The position numbers and the translations under genes were made by a program. The notes below the pieces were generated by a model. That model did no database searches, was not told the origin of the DNA, and saw only the letters and a program-made list of their open reading frames with translations. DNA of 64,000 bases from Rotaria sordida (Eukaryota > Rotifera > Eurotatoria > Philodinida > Philodinidae). How positions within the stretch are numbered: the stretch's first letter is position 1; each line of letters starts with the position of its first letter. The stretch is taken from contig CAJNOL010000439.1 in NCBI GenBank assembly GCA_905250125.1, positions 1 to 64,000 of the forward strand, read 5' to 3'. Shown piece by piece: positions 46,651-58,010 of the stretch.

Positions 46651-48652
46651 TGTGTATCGAGCAGTCATCCTATTCCGCAAAGTTACACATTCCTGCATCG
46701 CATAAGGCCATCAAACTCATCATCATCCGATTCCGGAATTCCTGACATCCAATTCCTACCCATGCCATCGAATTTTACGCAATTCCTGCCAACTCCTGCA
46801 TAGGCTGATGTATTCATGTTCAACTAAACCTTGCTATGGAAATAAAGATGCAGTTCCGTTCTAGAATGCCCGAATTGTGTAGATATGGAATGACCAGGAA
46901 TTCCTGCATTTCCTAGTGATTCCGAATGTGCATAAATTCCGGAATTCCGCTTTCCATTTATTCAAGCTCGATAAATGATCATTTAGCCATCCATGAGATA
47001 TTTGTAATTCCGGAATTTGTGCATATCCGGAATCACTAGAAAATGCAGGAATTCCTGGTCATTCCTGCCTATTCCGGAATTACAAATACTTCATGGATGG
47101 CTAAGTGATCATTTATCGAGCTTGAATAAATGCAAAGCGGAATTCAGGAATTTGTGCACATCGGGAATCACTAGGAAATGCAGGAATTCCTGATCATTCC
47201 TGCCTATTCCGGAATTACAAATATCTCATGGATGGCTAAACGATCATTTATCGAGCTTGAATAGCTGCAAAGCGGCAATCCGGAATCACTAGAAAATGCA
47301 GGAATTCCTGGTCATTCCTGCCTATTCTAGAATTACAAATATCTCATGGATGGCTAAATGATCATTTATCGCGCTTGAATAAATGCAAAGCGGAATTCCG
47401 GAATTTGTGCATATCCGGAATCACTAGGAAATACAGGAATTCCGCTTTGCATTTATTCAAGCTCGATAAATGATCACTTAGCCATCCATGAGATATTTGT
47501 CATTCCGGAGTAGGCAGGAATGACCAGGAATTCCTGCATTTCCTAGTGATTCCCGATGTGCGCAAATTCCGGAATTCCGGTTTGCATTTATTCAAGCTGG
47601 ATAAATGATCATTTAGCCATCCATGAGATATTTGTAATTCCAGAATAGGCAGGAACGACCAGGAATTCCTGCATTTCCTAGTCAGTCCGGATGTGCACAA
47701 ATTCCGGAATTCCGCTTTCCATTTATTCAAGCTCGATAAATGATCACTTAGCCATCCATGAAGTATTTGTAATTCCGGAATAGGCAGGAATGACCAGGAA
47801 TTCCTGCATTTCCTAGTGATTCCCGATGTGCACAAATTCCTGAATTCCGCTTTGCATTTGTTCAAGCTCGATAAATGATCATTTAGTCATCCATGAGGTA
47901 TCTGTAACTCCGGAATAGGCAGTAATGACCAGGAATTCCTGCATTTCCTAGTGATTCCGGATATGCACAAATTCCGGAATTCCGCTTTGCATTTATTCAA
48001 GCTCGATAAATGATCACTTAGCCATCTATGAGATATTTGTAATTCCGGAATAGGCAGGAATGACCAGGAATTCCTGCATTTCCTAGTGATTCCGAATGTG
48101 CACAAATTCCGGATTGCCGTTTTGCAGTTATTCAGGCTGGATAAATGATCATTTAGCCATCCATGAGATATTTGTAATTCCGGAATAGGCAGGAATGACC
48201 AGGAATTCCTGCATTTTCTAGTGATTCCGGATGTGCGCAAATTCCGTAATTCCGCTTTGCATTTATTCAAGCTCGATAAATGATCACTTAGCCATCCATG
48301 AAGTATTTGTAATTCCGGAATAGGCAGGAATGACCAGGAATTCCTGCATTTCCTAGTGATTCCTGGTATGCCCAAATTCCGGAATTCCGCTTTGATATGG
48401 AATAGATCTTTTAAGATGATCATTTCGTTATTCAGTATATCCTTCGAGTTGTGGAAGTACCCGGAATGACCCGGAATTGAATGTTCCCAGCTGGATTTGA
48501 AAGGAACTAATTATCAGGAATTCCTGGTTGTGGCATGTATTTGAGGGAAAGGGTCGTTTTAGGATTTCCGGAATTGACGGTAAGGGATTCCGGGTCGGAA
48601 GGCGATGCAGGAATGTGTAACTTTTGGGAATAGGAAGTATTCTCTGTGTATC
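46651..48652. mobile_element. TIR element filled with a 135-bp satellite, 8-bp flanking duplication
   Basis: The termini are long inverted repeats. The left, from 46659, reads GAGCAGTCATCCTATTCC then AAAGTTACACATTCCTGCATCG. The complement of the right end (to 48644) reads GAGAATACTTCCTATTCC followed by the same tract. TGTGTATC lies directly on both sides (46651-46658 and 48645-48652), consistent with an 8-bp target-site duplication (hAT or P type). The interior is dominated by a 135-bp tandem unit, with GACCAGG at 47522, 47657, 47792, 47927, 48062, 48197 and 48332. Earlier copies at about 47015-47440 are inverted. No transposase is present. Confidence 0.75.
46960..48420. repeat. 135-bp tandem satellite with an orientation switch
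   Basis: Seven forward units lie between about 47440 and 48420 at exactly 135-bp spacing. About three reverse units lie between 47015 and 47440 (GATCATTTA at 47107, 47242 and 47360; the last interval is 17 bases short through an internal deletion). A part unit at 46960-47015 is forward again. Each unit contains GGAATTCC palindromes and the words GCTCGATAAATGATCA, GCCATCCATGA and TTCCTGCATTTCCTAGTGATT. Because 135 is 45 codons, the minus-strand frames at 47500-47865 and 47887-48423 stay open and encode 45-residue repeats; I regard them as non-coding. Confidence 0.85.
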
Positions 48653-51600
48653 ATATACCAATGAAAAATGTTATCATGCTTATATGTTTTAATTTCAATC
48701 ATAATCATTCTGAAGATATTTCTTATTGAAATACTCTTATCAGCTGATTATTTTCTTCAGAAATAAATATTCTATGTTCTGAGATGAAGACCAGCAAAGT
48801 AAATAGGTGAGATCATGCCCTGAAAAGTAATTTTTTTTTCTCTTTGTTCCGTCATTTTTTTTTCTAATCTTACTTTCTCTGTTATTATTTTGTCCGCAAT
48901 TACCTGTCACACAACTGTAAAAATGATTTCATGTCAAAACAAGAAAAAATAAGAAGGGTTGAATACGCTACGGCATTACAGATGATTAAATTATATATCT
49001 TTATAATTCAATTAGATTCATAGTTATACTAATTATTAATGGAAAGAACGAAAGAAAGATGAAAAGAACATAAATAGCAATTATCCCTTTGACATCATGA
49101 TTATACCTCGTTCTTGTGTGTTCATCATCGATGCATATGACCTGGATCAACTTTTCTTCATTTGCTGCAGTCATATTCTAATATCAAATGCGAAAGAAAA
49201 ATAATTATTACCTCAAGAAGAATCAAGATAAATCAAAGATTGTTCTGAAAACCAAATAATTTTCTTGGATTTCAAATTAATATAAGTGCAAAATAAATAA
49301 TATACAAAGTCATTATGACATTTCAGTACGAAATAAAGTGATGAACTTAAAATGTTTTGATAAATTTAAAAATTTGTCCAGATCAATCAGATCAGGACGA
49401 TACCGACAGAAAAACATGAGTAATTGATGAAACTTAGAAGTACTATTCGACACCGAGAAGTCTCCAGATTTTTTTCGGCTAATCATACCGAATACGATGA
49501 TTTTTTTACATTTTCTCGGCTGGTTTCAGTGAAATACGCTCGATTCCCGAGCTCGAAATCAACGACTTCAGTTTGTTTAAATTAATTGTACAAAATTAAA
49601 ATAAAAATTCTTTTGAATATCATGCGTACCTTTATGATTATTAGGAAAAAAGCTATTTGCACTTCTGTAAACTAATTTCAATAGTAAGATTTCCAATCAT
49701 GACTGAAATCAATGACTCTTTTTCTTTAATAATTTTGAGTTAAATTATTTCAATATGTGAATCGTAAATAAAAATTGAAAATTAATGCAGTACTAACAAA
49801 GAAACAAAATACATTGATTCATTTTGATTGAGTTTACAAAAATCATATAGTTTCCCAATTATAGGTAATCAATTGCAAAGTTTTAGAAGGTTTTTTAAAA
49901 TAATGTTGATAAATTGATGATTATTTGTAATTTCGAGGGTTCTTCTTAGAGGAAAAAATGATTTCCTGTATCACATGAAAAACAAAGATCTTCAATATAT
50001 TGTTCATTCGAGTTGTCAATTCTATAGATCTGATTAAAGAATTCTATACTTTGATTAATTGACGCTCTCATGCATTGAATGTATATAAGTTTTGCCATTG
50101 ATAGATACTTGTATTAAAGAATTATTGTGCATGTTTCATTCTAATAAATAATTATAAACTAATCAGGAACAGATGACAGGTAGGATGTCCGTGTGTGTTT
50201 TCCGTTAACCAATATCCACATCTCAGTTCGCATAAAAGTAAAAACAATTATGAATAGAAACTTTTCTTCTATCGTTTCTGATGCTGTATTCTTGTTTTCG
50301 TGACTTTTTCGCTCGAATACAATGAGAAAAACACTCTCACAAAAATCTATTTGTAATGGCTGTTATGTGATATACTTGATGACTAATGCACCAGAGACGA
50401 ATGTGTATATCAAATGCTAAAATGTTTTCAAAAATTACTAGAAATTTTAGCTTTTATATACTTGAGCTATCGATTTCCTATTTCAAATATTTAAATAACT
50501 TTTAACTTTATATCATTCACTGACTAAGTGGTCATAAAATCATTTCGTTTGAAGAAAAGATCTTCAAATTCAGATCATTTCATTCATCATTATATGGTTT
50601 TTCTTGCAAAGTTATAAAAGATTTTTGCAGGCACAAGAGGTAATGAATGGTGACGTACTGTAGAATACAATCTGTGATTACTTCATTGTGCTCAGAATCA
50701 AAGCGATTGATGTTTCATAATTTGGCTAGTTTGCAATGTGCAGCTGAATCTGCTGTTTTAAAAGACTTGAACTTTTACATTCTGAAGAGTAATCATTAAT
50801 ATCAAGAGGATTAACGACCCATGTAGATAAGGCAACGATTGAAACAGCGTTTAAACATCTTAATATGTAAACTGTCAAACAAAAGCAGGAACAACAGTTA
50901 GAATTGGTAGTTGTTGGATACTTTTTTGACATTTAAAGCCTTCAAACTGTTGAAACTTTTGCAATTTTAAGCCGTTTTTTTTGGCGATTAATCAAGCATT
51001 TTTCATGATTTGAATGTTTCTGATAAAAACACTGTTAGCAATTAATATATTTCATCTAAACGACGGAATGACAAATATGAATGCTTCACATATTACTGTC
51101 CAAACTCTAGTAAGTACGTGAGAAGTTATGTTCATTATGAGAACACGATTATTCTCTCAGTGTTTAAAGTTATCTCAAATCTTTCTTTCAAAAACAAACA
51201 TCTATCTAATCTCATTTGTTGTTTCTATTTTTTTTTCACCTAAAATATTCCATCATATTGAAAAATTTTAATTTTAATATTTCTTTTTCAAATGCTCGAT
51301 TACAGATTTCTCAAATGTCATTAACAGTACATTGACAGATAACAGTGAAGTGATGTGAATTCATTAGTTAGAATATTTTTATTTTGTCTAATATTTTTTA
51401 TAGCGAAAAATTCAAGCTTCATATCTAAAATTAAAAAAAACATTTTCTGATGCTTTATCGATACTAAATACTGATAGTCGTATTGATTCTTTCATGTCGA
51501 CATATCTAAAATAGTGTTATTTCGCTTATGTGAAGGATCTCAGTTTATAATCCTCTAATACTTCTATCTATGCTAATCACGTAGGTTCGAAGATAATAAT

Positions 51601-53871
51601 TTAAGACTCTGCTCTGTATAGGATTAAAGATTTTTCATTTCATAGAAACCATCTAACTAAAATCATTGAATGGAGACGATGATGTTCATTCTTATAAAAA
51701 GGTATTATGTTGTTAATAACAAAAAAGAAACGAACCGAAGGTGAGAAGTTCACAACAGAGCGTAGTAATAGTAATAGTTATTGCTACAAAAAAATGTAGG
51801 TGAAAGTTATGATTATTAATTAGAGAAAGAGAAAGACGTTCTTTTGACCGATTACAAATAACAACTGAAATGCAATAGAAGTTGATGTAAAATACGAGAC
51901 TCACAAAATGGTAAACCATGTGTGACCAGAAGGACTAGACAAGTGATCAAAAGACAATGAGTAAACTCATTAGCAGTGAGATAGTACATCATCTATTGAT
52001 GATAATATCTTAGACATGTGTTTGAATTGGTTTTTTCAGTTCAAATCTATCAACATTATATCTTTAGTCATGAATTTGTTCTACTCTAGTAAGATTCATA
52101 TATATCAAGATGTGTATATTATTAAAATGAATCTGAAAAGAATTACATAGAGTAAATCATTTATTTATGTATGTTTTACATGTATTCGAACAGTTGAGTA
52201 TATCAAAGAATTTTTTTCATTTACGTCTATATACTTTAACAAAGTGTTCGTTTGATAGATGTTTTGATGCACGAGTACTCGAAACTTCAGATATAGAATA
52301 ATTTATTAGTTGCAATTAGTGTCAATAATTGAATTCTAGTTGATTTTCATTAATTAGTATCAATCCAAATTGTGAAACTATTTGTTTAGACGATATTTGG
52401 ACGACTGTTTCTAGAAGATATGATTTATTTTTTGGTGAATTACATTTTCGTTCAAGAATAAAATAACTTTTTATACGACGATCACCCTTATAACTGAATA
52501 CTTTTCGCTAGCGCACTACAATTTTGTTTTATGGTATGTTCAAATTAAATTACTTGTATTTTTTTATCTACAGATTGATTATTTGTTGTTATTGTGCAAA
52601 ATAGAAAAATATTGATTGGTGGCGGAGGTTTATCGATAGTAATTCTGTTGCTACAAATGGAGATGGACGAATGTTACTGATTATTTGTTACTTGATAAAC
52701 TCTTGATGACTTTCTAGTAATCCATTGCTTATCCGTATCAAAGTCTCTTTTTTGTTGAAAAGGATTAATCTTCACTTGACTTGCCGTAGTCTTTCAACTT
52801 ATAATGCGACAATATTTATGTAGGTGGAAGATGAAAGTTCTTTTTTGTTTTCTATAGAGTAACTAGTCAATGATAGAAATTAGATTGAAATTTCATAGGA
52901 CTTTTGTCTTTCTAGAAAACATAACTTTGTATTTTCAGATCTGAATTAGCAATTAGTAGATGTTTATAATAACTAATAAATTACAGATATTTTATAAGTA
53001 ATAATCAATTAATTTATATAACTAAATACATTATTTTCAAAAATAATCACATGCAAGTTTTGTCGCTATTTCATGAGATCGTTTAAGCTGTCCATAATTC
53101 ATGTTATAATATATAATGAACGATGTTTATTTTATTCTTAACGACGCACAACAAACAATGTTTTAAGCAAGATTGGATGTTTGTAAGTAACAATACACGC
53201 AACGTTTTCTCCTTCACTACGGTAACTTGAAGTGTTTTATACGTCCTTCAACATCTTTCTATTGAAGAAACGATCGCTCTACTAGCTGTGTATAGACTGC
53301 TTTCTTGCTTACATGCATGCCATAACGTTTGTGCGCAATACTCAAAGAGAATGGTGGAAAAAAAATTCACATTATTCGGTCTCAGAACACGTTTCATTTC
53401 AAGAAAGTGAACGACTAGAATTAATCGACATTTATTTATTTACTGCCAAGTACAAATTTTTAGAATATAGAAAATTGTACGTCATGCTTGAAGAAAAAAT
53501 TGAGATGACGTTGGAAGTTCCAATATATTTAGCAATAAATAAAACTAGAGATGTGAGTATATTAATAATCAAATTATTCTGTTTAATGAAATCTTCAACA
53601 ATATTTAAGCATCTGTTTGCTTTTTTTTTGTTGCATACACGAGGAAAATAAAAAATTATTAGAATAATTGTTCATATATTGAATCTAGTCTTGAATGTTA
53701 TACTAATTACGATAATCGATACATAGATTTTATTACCGTTCAATTTTAAGAGCTAATAGAGTGATGCGAGAAATTTTTTTTTTTCGAATAAAAATTTATG
53801 CCATTATTAATTGAACAATGATGTTATAGATGAACTAATTTATAATTGCATCTAATAGAAAAAGTATCAAA
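48653..53871. other. AT-rich intergenic region
   Basis: No recognisable gene. Frames at 50726-50932 (-), 51713-51919 (-) and 53313-53651 (+) have no family features. The last contains a possible donor (GTGAGT near 53553) but no partner exon that I can find. A 17-base word (TTACTTGATAAACTCTT) near 52688 recurs near 63273. Confidence 0.4.
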
Positions 53872-56800
53872 ATGCCACGACAATCTTTTTTATTAAATGT
53901 TAATGAATCTCGAGTATGTCGTCTGAATGGAATATTAGAATCAGCTTCTATGCCGAACAAGCCAGAATTATGTCAATCATTTTCGGATCATATTCTGTAT
54001 AGTAGTGATCAATTACCACCGAAAGTTGATTTTCGAGCGGCCATGACACCTGTCGAAGATCAATCGAAAATTGGCAGTTGGTAATTTAAAAGTTTGAATA
54101 TGTTTTTTGTAAATTAAATCTTTTTTATTTTAAATAATTTTTTTTTCAGTGTGGCAAATACTCTTGCTGGTGAGATTAAAGAATTTTTCAAAGAAATTTT
54201 AATCTTATGTTTCTTCTAGGAGCCTATGAACATTTAGTAAAGAAAGCAAATGGTTATGAAATCGATGTAAGTCGTCTCTTTATATATTATAATGCTCGTG
54301 CATACAATAACCAATCAGGTTATCTTACTGATTCGGGTTGCTCAATGACAGAAGCAATTGAAACATTAGAACAATATGGAGTTTGTCTGGAATCGATATG
54401 GCCTTATGAAACTTCAATGGTCAATGAACGTCCTAATCAACAAGCCTATCGAGCAGCTAATGAATTCAAAATTACAGAAGCTTTAAAAGTTGAGATAGAT
54501 TTACATCAAATGAAATCTTGCTTAGCACAAGGCTTTCCATTTGCTTTTGGTTTAAAATTATTTACATCATTTGACAAAGCAGCCAAATCAGGTGTTGTAC
54601 CAATGCCAAGCGAGGATGAACAAGGCCGAGAATCACATGGCTAGTATGTGTGTGAGCATTATATATTAGTCACCTAGCATATGTAGGAAGTCATCAGAGT
54701 AGCGTAACCTTCGAAGATATTCTGTTCATGCTTAACTTTGGTCAAAATAGTAGCTTTTTAGTAGATCCCTCCTGCAGGAGGTTATGTAACTCTAGTGATC
54801 TCCTACATATTGACAAAATATGGGGAGAAAACGCAGAGGACTACTTGGGAATATTTCTTCATTAGTTGATTTGAGTGCAACTTGTTTCTAGCAAAAGTTA
54901 TGAATTTTCTTAGTTGGTTAGAGAAAAAAGCAAGATGTTTTGGACTGAAAATTTTTACAATGATTATTTCAAATTACGACCTCGATCAGCTGAAAATCCC
55001 AGCTCAAAAGAATAAAGACTTAGTGAGATAAAATAAATGTTGAAAATTTTTCTTCTAAATCTTGTAGCTTGTCATGTTGCACTACTAGTTGTTTCATAAT
55101 CAAAGTTAAATACAATTATTGAAGTCAGCTTTAGGCACTCAGCTACTGAATACTTGCAGATCAAATATTCACCTATAGGTTGTCCTTCGAGTTAGTTTAG
55201 ACATGGGTCTAAATATTCAGCAGCACCTTCAGTTGTCGAAGTGCTCTCTCAATAGATGTTCATGTGTGTGCAAAGAATGAAAAACTGATCTGTCTACTTA
55301 TTTTCGTCGGTTTTGTATTAGATATTCAGGCATAAGTATGAGAAGAAAGAGACAACATCTTGATATTTAAATTATTTTGTCACTTCAATGAAATGAAGAG
55401 AAAAGAAGTTCCAATTTTTATAACGTAGAGTCTCGATTTGATCATTAATAAAGTGAAAAAATTTGTTGAAACGAACTTCTAGCTATTTAGCAGTGAAACA
55501 TGAGAGCTAAAAGATAAGGAAGAAAAGTTTTCTTGCTTCCTAAATTGCTATCATATTGAATTGAAACAAACTACTGCTTTGGATACATACTGTAAAAATT
55601 TCAGTCCTATACAACTTGACTTCTTCGAGAAAATCAAGATTTAGAAGCAAACTAGGATATCTTTTTTATAACTTGGAAAATTCATTACCTTTATCAGATG
55701 CAATTTGCATCCAAATCTACCAAGGATATTTTAATCGTAGTCATGTTCTCTCTTACCATCGTATTCTTAGTCGAAAAGATTTTAAATATCTCGAAGTTTC
55801 TTCTTAAACCATCAACAAAGATTGCCATCGGAATTGTTTAGTTTTTCTTCAATACTTTATGTTCAAGTACATTTGACATCGATTAACTGTGAAAGCTAAT
55901 AAGTGTTTCGAACTACGTCTTCTAATAGTTTATAGTGTTTTTACAAGTTTTATTATTAAACAGTAAATGTCAAAGTATATATTTACTGTTGTTACTATCA
56001 ATTAGAAAATCTATAACTCATCGATATCAAAGTATTTCCTATAAAGACATGAATACGTCATAAATTAGCATTATAGAGCTCCAGCAATACATTCTGTTAA
56101 AAATGACAAATATTGCCTCATGTTGTTTAGAAGAACATGACATTTGTCCAAGTTAGTTTGTTTGCGATGAATTTTGAAAGAAGAGTATGGGACTATGATT
56201 TTTACGATTGTTATAAAAGCATCAGATTTTTTACAGAGGCATGAGTGTGAATGTAAAGAAGATCCACATCCACACATCCATCTTGCCTTGATACTGATTT
56301 TTAATCGTTGGAAACTATCATCGATTAAAGAGCCCATAGTATATTCAATCTTCCTATTGTCATTGATTTAGTTAATCAAATCAATGATTTAAAGAAAAAA
56401 AGTTGCACTTTATCTTATTTGAACAATGTATTATTTTTTCAGGAGAATTCTAAACTTGTCCTCATAATTGATACTATTTTTTTAATTTAATTTAGTCATG
56501 CTCTTCTCGCTATCGGCTACAGTGATCAATCAAGTTCATTTATTGTTCGAAATTCTTGGGGAAAATATTGGGTATGAGAAAACAATTGTCTCCGTTAGAA
56601 ATATCGAAACAACTGTTGTTTTTTTCAGGGAGATTATGGCTACTGTTATATCCCATATGCCTATATGACAAATCCAGATCTTTGTTTTGACGCATGGACT
56701 GTTCGTCAATTAGCAAGTGATGATTTTGGTCAAGACTATTGGGATAACGATGATTCAGTTGATTATCATCCTGTCGATGAAGATACTTATGATAACGACG

Positions 56801-56907
56801 ATAATAATCGGGTCATTGAACAAGGTGATAACGTAGATGAGATTCTTGACAAGGCAAAAACATTTGCTGAGCAACTTCTGGGATCATTTATTTCACTAGC
56901 ATTGTGA
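53872..56907 (+). CDS. Papain-fold cysteine peptidase (family C1), cytosolic-type without propeptide
   Basis: Five exons: 53872-54080, 54150-54169, 54220-54643, 56496-56571 and 56629-56907. The joined frame is 335 aa with all GT-AG introns. The catalytic set is complete: the oxyanion Gln and catalytic Cys in EDQSKIGSC-VANTLA, where the Cys codon is split between exon 1 and the 20-base exon 2; the His in GYHALLAIGYSD; and the Asn in RNSWGKYWGDYGYCYIP. The FRAAMTPVEDQ opening and GSCVAN form resemble microbial C1 peptidases more than animal cathepsins (GSCWAF). There is no signal peptide and almost no room for an inhibitory propeptide. The C-terminal 60 residues are very acidic (many Asp in DDFGQDYWDNDDSVDYHP), an unusual extension. 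Intron 3 is about 1.85 kb against 50-70 bases for the others. Origin by transfer is possible but unproven. Confidence 0.88.
54644..56495 (+). other. Long intron 3 of the C1 peptidase gene
   Basis: The donor GTATGT follows CATGGCTA and the acceptor AATTTAG precedes TCATGCT; the join gives Gly-Tyr-His-Ala as the family expects. It contains a MITE-like inverted repeat near its 5' end (54680-54809). A weak GT/CA pair lies at 56235-56281. Frames inside it show no motif. Confidence 0.65.
54680..54809. mobile_element. 130-bp MITE-like inverted repeat inside the peptidase intron
   Basis: The left end TATGTAGGAAGTCATCAGAG is mirrored by the right end, whose complement reads TATGTAGGAGATCACTAGAG. Pairing continues into TAACCT on both sides. 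If the outer TA is a target duplication, the TIR begins TGTAGGA, which would fit a Tc1/mariner-type MITE. Confidence 0.6.
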
Positions 56908-57565
56908 CATTTTTTATGTTGTTTGATGCTAAAAATATGCTTAATTTTACTATACAATTATTAACATAGAAAACTCGCAGAACGTAAATATAAGACAAAA
57001 AATGTTACATATCTATTCATTCCGAGAGTTTCTTTAAATATTTGAACATTTTAAATGACGCTGAAGATTTTGTTGAACGATTACACTTTTGAATACATTG
57101 AAACTTGTTAGTTCTAGAATGTTAATAGTTTTTCATTGCCAATATATTTTCGAGAAGTGAATAAGAGAAGTCACAGTATTCTAGATTTTTTAGCAAGAAA
57201 ATTTTGTGTCCGATTATTGAACTATTTAACAAAGCATTATGATATTACCTCATAAAGTTTTGTCTTATTTTGTACCTGAAATAATTTAGAAATTTCTTCT
57301 CTGTCTTTCTAAATAACGACAGTGCCAAATCATGAACTTAGATTTGACGTCAATAAGTTCGTGTCTAATATGCTAATGATACCAGATACTATGATCTGTG
57401 TTGTTCATCATTTTTTGGAAAATTATTCATTGATTTAATCATAATCATAGTTAATTACGTTTATAAAATCAACAACAAACATGTGTGCATGTCTTGATAT
57501 CAAATAAACAAAGAGAAAATATTTTAAAGAAAATACAAATGATTAAACTTGCTACTCAAACAAAA
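56908..57565. other. Intergenic between the peptidase and the Hint relic
   Basis: AT-rich DNA with no gene or repeat that I recognise. The two flanking genes are convergent. Confidence 0.45.
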
Positions 57566-58008
57566 CTAAAGAAGCAATGACGAATACAACTGATTAGTGG
57601 AGTCGTCAAACAGAGTAGATAAGACAACTTGCACTCGATCATCAACATGAAACTTTCCAGCAAATCTTGCTTCACCAGAATCAAAATCGAAAATAAATGA
57701 TTAGCAGAAACAAAAAGAGTAGAAGACAAATTAGACATAACTGATTGTGTTTTGATTGCTAAGAAGACAAATAGACCTTCTTGTTTTGTATGTATGAATG
57801 AGATGATAAGTTCATAGATATTATGTTTATTAACAAGTACTTTATCACTAATCTGAATGTTAGATAGTGCTTTGAATGTGCCATCAACAAGAGTAACTTG
57901 ACTAGAACCTGGAAAACAGGCAGTCCTTCTAACTGTCGTTGAGCAAGTATATTTCATGCAGACATTTGAAGACATTGAATCACAAGTGCGAGTAGAATCA
58001 TAATCTGA
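57566..58008 (-). pseudogene. Hint (hedgehog/intein) domain protein, frameshifted
   Basis: After a possible splice acceptor at 58009-58010 the minus frame gives a Cys-rich lead, then [15 protein letters not shown], the start of a Hint autoprocessing domain with its nucleophilic Cys. [20 protein letters not shown] and SANHLF (the conserved His region) follow. Near 57690-57697 one T is missing from a run relative to the expected frame. The current frame reads nonsense to 57556, but the neighbouring frame continues as a good Hint C-terminus ([20 protein letters not shown]) and stops at 57566-57568. Hint domains self-cleave and splice or attach a sterol. Upstream exons were not found. I judge it a pseudogene unless the missing base is an assembly error, which a homopolymer makes possible. 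Confidence 0.7.
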
Positions 58009-58010
58009 CT

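Noticed and set aside
47500..48661. Three minus-strand frames encoding 45-residue repeats
   Set aside because: Openness follows from the 135-bp (45-codon) satellite period; the repeats lie inside a transposon-like unit and the frames change at indels.
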